This document shows positions 46,658 through 55,493 of a stretch of 64,000 nucleotides of DNA, piece by piece (positions within the stretch are counted from its first letter, which is position 1; each line of letters begins with the position of its first letter). Both the position numbers and the translations under genes were made by a program. The notes under the pieces are model-generated. The model saw only the letters and a program-made list of their open reading frames with translations, was not told the origin of the DNA and ran no database searches. Origin of the DNA: Pseudoclavibacter terrae (lineage in GTDB: Bacteria; Actinomycetota; Actinomycetes; Actinomycetales; Microbacteriaceae); contig NZ_WBJX01000002.1 of NCBI RefSeq assembly GCF_008831075.1, positions 1 through 64,000 on the forward strand, read 5' to 3'.

Positions 46658-47523
46658 CCGGGGTGAGTCGGCGCCCGCCCGCCGCGCTCAGCCCGCTCGC
46701 GCTCGTGGCCCTCGCGCTGCTGGTCCTGCCCATCCTCGCCCTCGTCCTTCGGGTGCCATGGGCGGAGCTCCCGGAGATCATCGGGAAGCCGGCCGTCGGC
46801 CAGGCGCTCTGGCTGTCGCTCTCCTGCGCGGTCGCGGCCACCGGCGTGTGCCTTGTGATCGGGGTGCCGCTTGCGTGGTGGCTGGCCTCGCTCGCGCAGG
46901 CCCCCGGGCAGCGGCTCTACCGTGCAGTCAGGGTGCTCGTGCTCGTGCCCCTCGTGCTGCCGCCCGTCGTGGGCGGCCTGGCGCTGCTGCTGCTCTTCGG
47001 GCGCGCGGGGGTCCTCGGTGCTCCCATCGCGCAGCTCACGGGCTTCAGCCTGCCGTTCACGAGCGCCGCGGTCGTCGTCGCGCAGACGTTCGTCGCCCTA
47101 CCGTTCCTCGTCATCGCCGTGGAGGGCGCGCTGCTCGGTTCGGATCGCCGCGTCGAGGAGGCCGCGGCGACGCTCGGGGCAACTCGCTGGTTCACGTTCT
47201 CCCGGGTCACCCTGCCCATGGTGGGGCCCGCGATCGGAGCCGGGGCTGTGCTCGCGTTCGCGAGGGCGCTCGGCGAGTTCGGTGCGACCATCACCCTCGC
47301 GGGGAGCCTGCCCGGGGTGACCCGGACCATGCCCATCTCGACGTACCTCGCCATGCAGTCCGACCCGGATGCGGCGATCGCACTCGCCCTGCTGCTCCTG
47401 CTGGTCTCGATCGGCGTGCTCCTCGCGCTCCGCGGACGCTGGGTGTCCGGCGTCACCGGCGCCGCCCCGGCGCCGGATGCGGGGGCCTCCTCGGGGCGCC
47501 TCGTGTCGGAGCGCGCCCGATGA
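46654..47523 (+). CDS. modB: molybdate ABC transporter permease ModB
   Basis: A 289-residue membrane protein with about six helices. The EAA loop (EEAAATLGATRWFTFSRVTL) contacts the ATPase, and FARALGEFGATITLAG is the ModB/CysT signature. ATGA overlaps couple it to modA and modC. Confidence 0.95.
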   Translation: MTGVSRRPPAALSPLALVALALLVLPILALVLRVPWAELPEIIGKPAVGQALWLSLSCAVAATGVCLVIGVPLAWWLASLAQAPGQRLYRAVRVLVLVPLVLPPVVGGLALLLLFGRAGVLGAPIAQLTGFSLPFTSAAVVVAQTFVALPFLVIAVEGALLGSDRRVEEAAATLGATRWFTFSRVTLPMVGPAIGAGAVLAFARALGEFGATITLAGSLPGVTRTMPISTYLAMQSDPDAAIALALLLLLVSIGVLLALRGRWVSGVTGAAPAPDAGASSGRLVSERAR

Positions 47524-48728
47524 GCGCCGAACTGTCGATCAAGGCGAGCGTCGTGGTCGGCGACCTCCGCGCCGAGTACGACCTGCAGGTGCAGGCGGGG
47601 GAGGTGCTCGCCGTCCTCGGCCCGAACGGGGCGGGCAAGTCGACGCTGCTTCGCGCCGTCGCAGGGCTCGTGCCGCTCACGCGGGGGCGCCTGCGGCTCG
47701 GCGGTCGCCTCGCCGAGGAAGCGCCAGGCGGGGCGCGGCTCAGCGTCAGGGAGCGCGCCCTGGGCGTCGTCTTCCAGGACTACCTTCTCTTCCGCCATCT
47801 CACAGCGCTCGACAACGTCGGCTTCGGTCTCCGCGCGCGCGGCGCCACCCGCATGGAGGCCAGGGCGGCCGCCTCGGAGTGGCTGGCACGCCTGGGCATC
47901 GGCGAGCTGTCGGGTCGCCGCCCCGAAGAGCTCTCCGGGGGGCAAGCGCAGAAGGTGGCGCTCGCGAGGGCGCTCGCCACATCGCCCGATGTCCTCCTCC
48001 TCGACGAGCCGTTGTCTGCGCTCGACGTCGAGTCGCGCTCGGAGGTGCGGGCCGAGCTGCGGAGCGTGCTCGCGGACTTCGAGGGGGCAGCGCTCGTCGT
48101 GACCCACGACCCCGCGGATGCGGCGGCGCTCGCCGACCGGATCGCGATCGTCGAAGGCGGCGTCGTCACGCAGCTCGGCACGCCAGAAGCGCTCGCGACG
48201 GGGCCGGCCACCGCCTACGTCGCCGCGCTGGTCGGCCGCACCGGGTTCGACGTGGTGCTCGGTGCAACCGGCACCGTCGTGCACGAGGGGCTCGGTGAGA
48301 TCCAGGGCACCTTCGTGGCGCGAGCCGAGCGGGCGGGAGCCACCGCAGCAGGGGACGCCATGGGAGCGGGTGACGGGAACGATCCGCATGCGACGGCAGG
48401 GCGGGCGTTCGCGAGCATCCGCTCCGAGCTGGTCGAGGTGCTGATCCCCGAGGCCCTGGGCCCGGGTGAGGCGGACACAGCGGCCGGTGAGACCAGCGTC
48501 AATACCTGGCCAGCCACGATCCTGCGACTCGAGCGCGGCCTCGGCTCCACGACCGCTACACTGCTCCTCGGCGACGCACGAGCATCCGTCCGCCTCACGG
48601 CGAGGCTGCCACTCGACACCGCCCTCGGAAGAGCAGGGGGACTGCGCATTCCAGGGGGACCGCACGAAGGTCAGTCGGTGCTCGTCTGCCTTCCACCGTC
48701 ACACGTCGCGTTCGTCGCGACGCGCTGA
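47520..48728 (+). CDS. modC: molybdate ABC transporter ATPase ModC
   Basis: A 402-residue ATPase. Walker A GPNGAGKST, signature LSGGQAQKVALA, Walker B VLLLDEPLSALD and His-loop VVTHDP are intact. Residues after about 240 form a long C-terminal region with a Mop/TOBE-like segment, interrupted by a Gly/Ala-rich insert (around 285-310). Length exceeds the usual 350-360. Confidence 0.94.
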   Translation: MSAELSIKASVVVGDLRAEYDLQVQAGEVLAVLGPNGAGKSTLLRAVAGLVPLTRGRLRLGGRLAEEAPGGARLSVRERALGVVFQDYLLFRHLTALDNVGFGLRARGATRMEARAAASEWLARLGIGELSGRRPEELSGGQAQKVALARALATSPDVLLLDEPLSALDVESRSEVRAELRSVLADFEGAALVVTHDPADAAALADRIAIVEGGVVTQLGTPEALATGPATAYVAALVGRTGFDVVLGATGTVVHEGLGEIQGTFVARAERAGATAAGDAMGAGDGNDPHATAGRAFASIRSELVEVLIPEALGPGEADTAAGETSVNTWPATILRLERGLGSTTATLLLGDARASVRLTARLPLDTALGRAGGLRIPGGPHEGQSVLVCLPPSHVAFVATR

Positions 48729-48823
48729 GCGACTCGCCGGGGAATGCTTCGGCCGGTGCAGGCGTTAATGACGACCGTGCGGCCTTGCCCGCACGCCAAG
48801 ACCTGAACCTCTCAAGGAGTACT

Positions 48824-50338
48824 GTGACCGACTCGCGCACCGCGACACGCGACGCCGAACCGACCCCAGCCGAGTCCGCATCCGCGGCCTCAGCCGTATC
48901 CGCGAGCGAGCAGGGCACCGACCCGCGCACTCGCTTCGTCATCCCGCTCCTCCTCGTCTCGGCCTTCGTCGTCATCCTCAACGAGACGATCATGGGTGTG
49001 GCGCTGCCCGCCCTCAACCAGGACCTCGGCATCCCGCTCGCGACCGGGCAGTGGCTCACGACGGCGTTCATGCTCGTCATGGCCGTCGTCATCCCCATCA
49101 CGGGCTTCCTGCTCCAGCGCTTCCACGTGCGCCAGGTGTTCATGGCCGCGATGATCCTCTTCTCGCTCGGAACGCTGCTGTGCTTCCTCGCGCCGGGCTT
49201 CGAGATCCTGCTGCTCGGCCGCATCGTGCAGGCGTCCGGCACGGCCATCATGATGCCGCTGCTCATGACGACGGTGCTCAACATGGTGCCGCCGGAGCGC
49301 CGCGGCCGCACGATGGGCAACATTTCCATCGTCATCTCCGTCGCCCCCGCCGTCGGGCCGACCGTCTCCGGACTCATCCTGCAGGTCTTCGAATGGCGGT
49401 GGATGTTCGGCTTCGTGCTGCCCATCGCGCTCGTCGCGCTTGTGCTCGGCGCGCTGTTCATCAAGAACGTCACCGAGCCCCGCCAGGCGAAGATCGACGT
49501 GCTCTCCGTCATCCTCTCCGCGTTCGCGTTCGGTGGCCTCGTCTACGGGTTCTCCGGGCTCGGCGAGAGCTCGGCAACCGCCGTCATGCCTGCCTTCGTG
49601 CCCATCCTCGTCGGCGTGCTCGCGCTCGCCGCGTTCATCTGGCGCCAGATCTCCCGCCAGAAGACCGACTCGGCTCTGCTCGACCTCCGCGTCTTCACGA
49701 GCCGCCAGTTCACGGTGTCGCTCGTCCTGCTCGCGGTGAGCTTCATGTCGCTCTTCGGCACGATCATCCTGCTGCCCATCTACATGCAGGAGGTGCTCGG
49801 CTACGACACGCTCCGCGCCGGCCTGACCCTGCTGCCGGGCGGTCTCACGATGGGTCTGCTCGCACCGTTCGTGGGTCGCCTCTTCGACAGGCTCGGCACG
49901 AAGCCGCTCATCATCCCCGGTTCCATCATCGTCAGCGCCGCCATCTGGGGCATGACGATGCTCACCGAGAACTCCGAGCAGTGGATGGTCATCGCCGCGC
50001 ACGTCACGCTCTCGGTGGGCCTCGCGCTCATGTTCACGCCGCTCATGACGAGCGCCCTCGGCGACCTGCCCCGCTCGCGGTACTCGCACGGCTCCGCGGT
50101 CGTCTCGACGGCGCAGCAGCTCGCAGGAGCCGCAGGAACTGCGATGTTCGTGGTCGTCATGGCCAACTCGACCGTCGCGGCCGCCGGTGAGGGCTTCGGT
50201 CCGATCGCGGCGGAGGCGCAAGGCATCCACGCCGCGTTCCTCGTGGGCGCGTGCATCTCGATCGTCACCATCATCGGCGCGTTCTTCGTGAAGGCGCCAG
50301 CGAAGCGGGAAGGCGCCGAAGCGCCAGCCATGCACTAG
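48824..50338 (+). CDS. MFS drug exporter, DHA2 (EmrB/QacA) type
   Basis: A 504-residue membrane transporter with about 14 helices. Motif C appears as GPTVSGLIL in helix 5, and NETIMGVALPALNQDLG starts helix 1. It is expected to pump organic compounds out using the proton gradient. GTG 48824 follows AAGGAG by 4 nt. It stands alone with its own terminator; the substrate is unknown. Confidence 0.9.
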   Translation: MTDSRTATRDAEPTPAESASAASAVSASEQGTDPRTRFVIPLLLVSAFVVILNETIMGVALPALNQDLGIPLATGQWLTTAFMLVMAVVIPITGFLLQRFHVRQVFMAAMILFSLGTLLCFLAPGFEILLLGRIVQASGTAIMMPLLMTTVLNMVPPERRGRTMGNISIVISVAPAVGPTVSGLILQVFEWRWMFGFVLPIALVALVLGALFIKNVTEPRQAKIDVLSVILSAFAFGGLVYGFSGLGESSATAVMPAFVPILVGVLALAAFIWRQISRQKTDSALLDLRVFTSRQFTVSLVLLAVSFMSLFGTIILLPIYMQEVLGYDTLRAGLTLLPGGLTMGLLAPFVGRLFDRLGTKPLIIPGSIIVSAAIWGMTMLTENSEQWMVIAAHVTLSVGLALMFTPLMTSALGDLPRSRYSHGSAVVSTAQQLAGAAGTAMFVVVMANSTVAAAGEGFGPIAAEAQGIHAAFLVGACISIVTIIGAFFVKAPAKREGAEAPAMH

Positions 50339-50379
50339 GCGCATCCGTCGAACGCTAAGTTCGGCGCTTCGCACGAGCA

Positions 50380-50418
50380 GGGCCCGGCACCAGACTTCAC
50401 CTGGTGCCGGGCCCTTCT
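50380..50418 (+). terminator. terminator after the MFS gene
   Basis: GGGCCCGGCACCAG (50380-50393) pairs perfectly over 14 bp with 50401-50414 around a 7-nt loop; TTCT follows. Confidence 0.75.
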
Positions 50419-50511
50419 GCTGTTCGGGCATCGGTGCTTCCCGGAGATGCCTCGTTCGTGCGCGGCGGGCTGCCTCGGTCGAAGGCCCTGCTGTGTCCCG
50501 GCGGTTGCACT

Positions 50512-50608
50512 GAGTTGGCGACGGTTGCGCTGGGATCCGCGGCGGTCGCACCGAGTTGGCGACGGTTGCGCTGGGATCCGCGGCGGTCGCACTGAGTTGG
50601 CGACGGGC
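50512..50608. repeat. 41-bp tandem repeat
   Basis: Units begin GAGTTGGCGACGG at 50512, 50553 and 50594 (period 41). The first two are complete and almost identical; the third breaks off after about 15 bp. Confidence 0.9.
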
Positions 50609-50680
50609 CGTGCGGGGTTGTCTCGCGCGTGATGGCTTCTTTCCCATCACCGTCCGTGGAAACCCCGCATGTGCCGATGA

Positions 50681-50756
50681 GAAACCCAGCACGGTCGTGG
50701 AAACCCATCACGGTCGTGGAAACCCAGCACGGTCATGAAAACCCAGCACGGCGCCG
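50681..50756. repeat. 19-bp tandem repeat
   Basis: Four units of GAAACCCAGCACGGTCGTG type start at 50681, 50700, 50719 and 50738. Each carries a small near-palindrome CACG-GT-CGTG or a decayed form. A degenerate unit precedes at about 50658. Confidence 0.9.
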
Positions 50757-50933
50757 GAACCCGTCGGCGGTGCGGGCTCTCGCGTTCCGGCGACCTCATC
50801 GGACGCTTGGGAAGCGGATGCGGAAGCCGGGACCTCGAGAGCCTGTCGACTGTGCTGCGTGCCGTGTGGGCGCGCTTTGCGGGGAGGTTTGGGAGAATGG
50901 GGCGTCGAGCATCCACCGCGCTGAGGAGCGACC

Positions 50934-51401
50934 ATGGCTGAAGCCCCAGAGATCGTCGAGAAGTCCGTCACCTTCGAGGCCGCGCCTGAGCGGCTCTGGA
51001 GCATGCTCACGGAGCAGGAGTCGTTTGCCAGCTGGTACGCGTTCGGCGGCGCCACGATCGAGGCCGAGCCTGGCGGGGTGCTCGCCGTCCACTGGCCCGA
51101 GCACGGGACGTTCCGCGGCGAGGTGACGCTCGTGGAGTCGCCCAGACGCTTCGGCTACCGGCTTGCGGCCGTGCCGGAGGAGGACCCGCAGCCAAAGAAC
51201 AGCACGGTCGTCGAGTTCACGATCGAGCCGGCCGACGGCGGCTCCGCGCTGACGGTGCGCCATTCCGGCTTCGAGGGGCTCGAGGGTCTTGCCGCTGACT
51301 CGACGTCGGCGGAGATCGAGACGATGGCGTGGACGGCGGCGCTGCCGCTGCTGCGCGAAGCGCTCGGCGAGGCACCGGCAGAGGACCTGCCGTTGCCCTG
51401 A
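50934..51401 (+). CDS. SRPBCC family protein
   Basis: A 155-residue START-like fold protein (IVEKSVTFEAAPERLWSMLT; ASWYAFGGATIEAEPGG). It belongs to the AHSA1/Aha1-like polyketide-cyclase group, which binds hydrophobic ligands; function unknown. ATG 50934 follows GAGGAG by 6 nt. It converges on another SRPBCC gene, but the two are not close copies. Confidence 0.87.
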   Translation: MAEAPEIVEKSVTFEAAPERLWSMLTEQESFASWYAFGGATIEAEPGGVLAVHWPEHGTFRGEVTLVESPRRFGYRLAAVPEEDPQPKNSTVVEFTIEPADGGSALTVRHSGFEGLEGLAADSTSAEIETMAWTAALPLLREALGEAPAEDLPLP

Positions 51402-51410
51402 CTGGGCGCG

Positions 51411-51866
51411 TCAGGCGGTGGCTGCCGCCTCGAGGCGCTCGAGGCCGCGCTCGAAGTCGGGGCCGATGAGCTTGTCCATCGGCATGAACCGGAAGATCAG
51501 GGCCGCGACGCCGCGGTGCTCGCCGGTCATGAGCCATCGAACGTGGGTGCCGCCATCGACGGGCTCGAGGATGAACGACGTCGGGTTGTGTGCCGTGAAG
51601 GGCTTGTCGAAGTCGATGACGAGGTCGATCCGCTGCGGCGCGGAGGCGACGATCGTCATCGAGCCCTTGCCGGCTTTGCGGTTGCCCTCCCACGCGTAGT
51701 GGGCGCCGGGTCCAGCCTGCGGTCCGGAGTGCTCGCGTCGCATCGTCGGGTCGACGTCCTCCCACGGCGACCATGAGCTCCAGTTGTGGAAGGAGTCGAT
51801 GAGCGCGTGGACGCGCTCGATGTCCGCGTGGATGACGGCCTCGCGCTGCACTTCGTACGTGGTCAT
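51411..51866 (-). CDS. SRPBCC family protein
   Basis: A 151-residue START-like protein (REAVIHADIERVHALIDSFH; WSSWSPWEDVDPTM, typical of the polyketide_cyc2 group). Ligand unknown. It ends 9 bp from the convergent SRPBCC gene. Confidence 0.87.
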   Translation of the reverse strand: MTTYEVQREAVIHADIERVHALIDSFHNWSSWSPWEDVDPTMRREHSGPQAGPGAHYAWEGNRKAGKGSMTIVASAPQRIDLVIDFDKPFTAHNPTSFILEPVDGGTHVRWLMTGEHRGVAALIFRFMPMDKLIGPDFERGLERLEAAATA

Positions 51867-51931
51867 GCGTGCATAGTGGCAGAACCGTGGCTATGCGTGG
51901 ACTCAGCAGAAGTTACGGGCCCGAAACATGG

Positions 51932-51987
51932 GCGTGACGTGCTCGGAAAACGCCGGTCGTAGTTTCGCACTAGACAACGCATGATGT
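51932..51987 (+). promoter_or_regulatory. shared-motif promoter of the guanidino operon
   Basis: GCGTGACGTG (51932-51941), then CGCC, AGTT and CTAGACAACGCATGATG (51970-51986). TAGACA (51971-51976) is the likely -10. The same ordered words occur at 55398-55447 ahead of the transporter operon. Confidence 0.6.
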
Positions 51988-52038
51988 CGTGAGCGAAACT
52001 CTTGGAGTCGCAACGACGCGACCACGAAAGGTTTTCAC

Positions 52039-53052
52039 ATGACCGACGTCGACCCCACCCTCGAGATGTCAGACGGCGCCTTCCACCGCCTCCTCGGCCC
52101 AGAAGCAGAGCCGGGCTTCCTCGCAGACTCCGAGCTGCCCGCGTACTGGGGCCGCAAATGGGGCGCGCAGGATGAGGTCGGACGGCTCCGCACGATCATG
52201 ATGCGCCGCCCGAGCGCGGGCCTCGAAGCCGTCGAGAAGGCCGGAGCGTCGACCTGGATGCCGGAGATCGGCGCGTATGTCGACCCGGACCGCCGCTGGT
52301 ACTGGTCCGGTCGCGAGTTCCCCGACCTCGAGAAGCTGCACTCCGAGTTCGACAGCTTCGTCAAGGTGCTCGAGGACAACGACGTCGAGGTCGTCATGGC
52401 CCCCGACCTCGCGCCCAGCTTCACGAAGTCGGTGTTCACGCGAGACCCCCTCGTCACCATCCCGGGCGGTGCGATCATCGGCCGACTCGCCCCGCGCATG
52501 CGCCGCGGCGAGGAGCAGTCCATCACGCAGACGGTCGCTGCGCAGGGCATGCCGATCCTCGGCACCATCACGGGCACGGGCCTCGTCGAGGGCGGCAGCT
52601 TCATCAAGGTGCGCCCCGACCTCGCGTTCTTCGGCACCTCCGTGCGCTGCAACGTCGAGGGCTACCGCCAGCTGCGCAACATCCTCGAAGAGCAGGGCAT
52701 CCAGCTCATCCACTCGCAGATGCCCGGCTACCAGATCCACCTCGACCTGTGCTGCGCGATGCTCGACGACGACCTCGCGCTCGTGAACTCGCGGATCGCG
52801 CCGTACGACTTCCTCGACGCGCTCTGGAAGCTCGGCATCGAGACGGTCGACGTCGCGCCGCAGGAGGACTGGGCGTGCAACCTGCTCACCCTCGACCGCC
52901 GCAAGCTGCTCTTCCCGTCGCACCTGCCGCGCACGGCTGAGCTCCTCAACTCGAAGTACGGCGTCGAGATCATCCCCGTCACGTACCGGGAGATCAACAA
53001 GAACGGCGGCGGGCTGCACTGCTCGACGATGGAACTGCAGAGGGACTGGTAA
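52039..53052 (+). CDS. ADI/DDAH-superfamily guanidine hydrolase
   Basis: A 337-residue protein of the arginine deiminase/dimethylargininase/amidinotransferase fold. The acidic guanidine-binding site is FTRDPLV, the catalytic His is His234 in YQIHLDL, and the nucleophile is Cys328 in GGGLHCSTMEL. The family cleaves or transfers the guanidino group of arginine-like substrates. The C-terminal tail is too short for true ADI. First gene of an operon with a TPP enzyme and an XRE-cupin regulator; the next start is 3 nt after the stop. Substrate probably an arginine derivative. Confidence 0.85.
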   Translation: MTDVDPTLEMSDGAFHRLLGPEAEPGFLADSELPAYWGRKWGAQDEVGRLRTIMMRRPSAGLEAVEKAGASTWMPEIGAYVDPDRRWYWSGREFPDLEKLHSEFDSFVKVLEDNDVEVVMAPDLAPSFTKSVFTRDPLVTIPGGAIIGRLAPRMRRGEEQSITQTVAAQGMPILGTITGTGLVEGGSFIKVRPDLAFFGTSVRCNVEGYRQLRNILEEQGIQLIHSQMPGYQIHLDLCCAMLDDDLALVNSRIAPYDFLDALWKLGIETVDVAPQEDWACNLLTLDRRKLLFPSHLPRTAELLNSKYGVEIIPVTYREINKNGGGLHCSTMELQRDW

Positions 53053-53055
53053 GCG

Positions 53056-54732
53056 ATGTCAGAGAACGTCACCGGCGGAGAACTCGTCATCCGAACGCTC
53101 GAGGCGCTCGGCGCCGAACGGGTCGTCGGGCTCCCGGGGCAGCACGCGCTGCCCATGTTCGACGCGCTCGGCGACAGCTCGCTCGACTACCTCGGGGCGC
53201 GCGTCGAGAACAATGCGGCGTTCATGGCCGACGGGCACGCCCGCGTGTCCGGCACCGTGACCCCGCTGCTCCTCTCCGCCGGGCCGGGTGCGCTCACCGC
53301 GCTGCCTGGCATGCAGGAAGCGGCAACGGCGAGCTCGCCCGTGCTCCTCATCTCCGCTCAGGTCCCGACCCCGGGGATCGGCGGCCAGGCGCACGGTTAC
53401 CTGCACGAGCTGCGCGACCAGGAGTCGCACTTCCGCGGCATCGCGAAAGCCACCTGGAGCATCCGCTCGGTCGACCAGATCGTGCCGACGCTCGTCGACG
53501 CCTGGCGCACGGCGCAGAGCGCGCCGGCCGGCCCCGTCTACGTGGAGGTGCCGCACGACGTGCAGCAGGCGAGCTTCGAGCTCGTCGACGGGCAGCTCGG
53601 CGGTATCGCCGCAGAGGCGTACGCGCTCGCGCCGGAGGCATCCGATGCGCAGCTCGCCTCCGTCGCGAAGCTGCTGGCCTCCTCGGGCACGCCGCGCATC
53701 TACGCAGGCGGCGGCGTCGTCCGCTCCGGCGCGGGGGAGCTGCTCGAGCAGCTCGCCGAGCAGCTGCAGGCACCGGTCGTCACCACCTACGGCGGGCGCA
53801 GCGCGTTCCCGTGGGCGCACTCGCTGTCGGCCGAGGGCTGGATCGAGGACATCGCGACCACCGAGTTCCTCGAGGCGGCCGACGTGCTCCTCGTGATCGG
53901 CACGGGACTCAGCGAGCTGTCCTCGAACTACTTCCGCCTGGCCCCGACGGGCACCGTCATCCACATCGACGCAGACGCTCGCGTGCTCGGCGCCAACCAC
54001 GACGGCACGATCACACTGCGCTCCGACGCGGGGCTGGCGCTGCAGGGCATCCTCGACCGCCTCCGCACGATCGGCGCCGGTGAACGAACGGATGCGCGCC
54101 CCGCCATCGAGGAGCTGCTCGCCACCGTGCGCACGCGGCTGGATGCGCAGCCGCTCGCCACGGAGCGCGAGCTGCTCGACACCCTCCGCTCGGCGATCCC
54201 AGACGGCGTCGCCACCTTCTGGGACATGACGATCAGCGCCTACTGGGCCTGGTCCGCGTGGGATGCTCGCGGCGGCGTGTACGAGAACGGGCAGTGCGGC
54301 GGCCTCGGCTTCGGCCTGCCTGGTGCCATCGGCGCGTCCTTCGCCTCGCGCTCGCGCGAGAACCCGAACGGTGCGCCCGTCGTCGCGATCTCGGGAGACG
54401 GCGGCGGCCTGTACGGCGTCGCCGAGCTGTCGACGCTCGCGCAGTCGCAGCTCAGCGTCACCTGGCTGGTCGTCGACGACGGCGGCTACGGCGTGCTTCG
54501 CGGCTACATGAACGAGGCGTACGGGCGAGCGACGGCGACCGAGCTCGCCGGGCCCGACTACCTCGCCGTCGCCCGAGCCTTCGGCGTCGAGTCGCGGGCC
54601 GTGGAGATGGAGACGCTCGCCGAGGAGCTCGCCGACAGCATCCGCACCCCCGGCCCCCGAGTGCTCGTGCTTCCCGCCACCCTCGAGCTGTTCGAGGCGA
54701 CCCATACGCATCGGCCAGCGGTGCACCGATGA
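53056..54732 (+). CDS. TPP-dependent decarboxylase/carboligase (AruI/CeaS-like)
   Basis: A 558-residue thiamine-diphosphate enzyme. Glu51 (RVENNAAFM) activates the cofactor. GDG at 447-449 with VVDDGGYG binds Mg-TPP. Layout and length match acetolactate-synthase relatives, including 2-ketoarginine decarboxylase AruI (559 residues) and carboxyethylarginine synthase CeaS. Next to guanidine hydrolases, decarboxylation of a guanidino 2-oxo acid is the best guess. The GDG motif has Asp where many members have Asn. Coupled to the regulator by ATGA. Confidence 0.85.
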   Translation: MSENVTGGELVIRTLEALGAERVVGLPGQHALPMFDALGDSSLDYLGARVENNAAFMADGHARVSGTVTPLLLSAGPGALTALPGMQEAATASSPVLLISAQVPTPGIGGQAHGYLHELRDQESHFRGIAKATWSIRSVDQIVPTLVDAWRTAQSAPAGPVYVEVPHDVQQASFELVDGQLGGIAAEAYALAPEASDAQLASVAKLLASSGTPRIYAGGGVVRSGAGELLEQLAEQLQAPVVTTYGGRSAFPWAHSLSAEGWIEDIATTEFLEAADVLLVIGTGLSELSSNYFRLAPTGTVIHIDADARVLGANHDGTITLRSDAGLALQGILDRLRTIGAGERTDARPAIEELLATVRTRLDAQPLATERELLDTLRSAIPDGVATFWDMTISAYWAWSAWDARGGVYENGQCGGLGFGLPGAIGASFASRSRENPNGAPVVAISGDGGGLYGVAELSTLAQSQLSVTWLVVDDGGYGVLRGYMNEAYGRATATELAGPDYLAVARAFGVESRAVEMETLAEELADSIRTPGPRVLVLPATLELFEATHTHRPAVHR

Positions 54733-55322
54733 GAGCGCTGCCCGTCGTGCCCCGGAACGAGCCGGCCGCCATCGGCGGCAGGCTCCGATCGGTGCGCCAG
54801 CTGAGGCAGATGACGATCGAGCAGCTTGCCAGCGCGACGGGGCTCAGCAAGAGCTTCCTCAGCCGCGTCGAGCGCGACCAGACGTCGCCGAGCGTCTCGA
54901 CGCTCGTGCTGCTCTGCGACGTGCTCAACATCGAGGTCGGCGAGCTGTTCAGCGCACCTGATGCGCAGCTCGTGCGCTTCGAGGACGCGCCGCAGATCAA
55001 CCTCGGAGGCACGAACGTGTACGAGCGCCTGCTCAGCCCCCGCAACGATCCGCGCTTCCAGGTGGTGCGCTCGCGCGTCGACGCGGGTATGGCCGGGACC
55101 GGGGGAGCTGAGCTCTACTCCGTGAACTGCGAGGTCGACTTCCTGCACGTCCTGCGCGGATCGATCACGGTCGTCCTCGCCTCCGAGACGTGGGAGCTCG
55201 ATTCCGGTGACTCGATCACCCTCGACGGGCGCGAACCGCACACGTGGCACACCCGCGACTCGACCGAGGGGGTCGAGCTCCTCTGGGTGCTCGCTCCCGC
55301 AGCGTGGGGAGGCACCACCTGA
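54729..55322 (+). CDS. XRE-cupin transcriptional regulator
   Basis: A 197-residue regulator: an N-terminal XRE helix-turn-helix (TIEQLASATGLSKSFLSRVE, residues about 30-50) and a C-terminal cupin (about 120-190, with HVLRGSITVVL and LDGREPHTWH) that binds a small ligand. This class (PuuR-like) controls polyamine and amino-acid catabolism. It probably controls both flanking operons, whose promoters share a motif. ATG 54729 overlaps the TPP gene. Confidence 0.9.
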   Translation: MRALPVVPRNEPAAIGGRLRSVRQLRQMTIEQLASATGLSKSFLSRVERDQTSPSVSTLVLLCDVLNIEVGELFSAPDAQLVRFEDAPQINLGGTNVYERLLSPRNDPRFQVVRSRVDAGMAGTGGAELYSVNCEVDFLHVLRGSITVVLASETWELDSGDSITLDGREPHTWHTRDSTEGVELLWVLAPAAWGGTT

Positions 55323-55397
55323 GCTGCATCCACGCAGTACTGTCGGTTCCCTGGCAGACCGAGCGTTCGCTCGGCACGTAACGCCCTTGTAAACCCT

Positions 55398-55474
55398 GCG
55401 TGACGTGGCGCTCTCAGCGCCAAGTTGCCTCCTAGATTACGCATGTTGCCTACAGATGATCACTGCTGGTGATC
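55398..55474 (+). promoter_or_regulatory. shared-motif promoter and palindromes before the ABC operon
   Basis: GCGTGACGTG (55398-55407), AGTT and CTAGATTACGCATGTTG (55432-55448) match the promoter at 51932-51987. TAGATT (55433-55438) is the likely -10. Two perfect palindromes are also present: TGGCGCT-CTC-AGCGCCA (55406-55422) and GATCAC-N5-GTGATC (55458-55474), candidate operators. Confidence 0.6.
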
Positions 55475-55493
55475 AAGAGAAGGAGAAATTCAC

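Larger units (their letters stand above)
50339..50933. other. gene-free region with terminator and two minisatellites
   Basis: No plausible gene is seen; the open frames here have no ribosome sites and shift through repeats. It holds the MFS terminator, a 41-bp tandem repeat (50512-50608), a 19-bp tandem repeat (50681-50756) and the leader of the next gene with GAGGAG at 50922-50927. Confidence 0.75.

Noticed and set aside
50512-50756. CRISPR array
   Set aside because: Units are head to tail with no unique spacers, and no cas genes are present.
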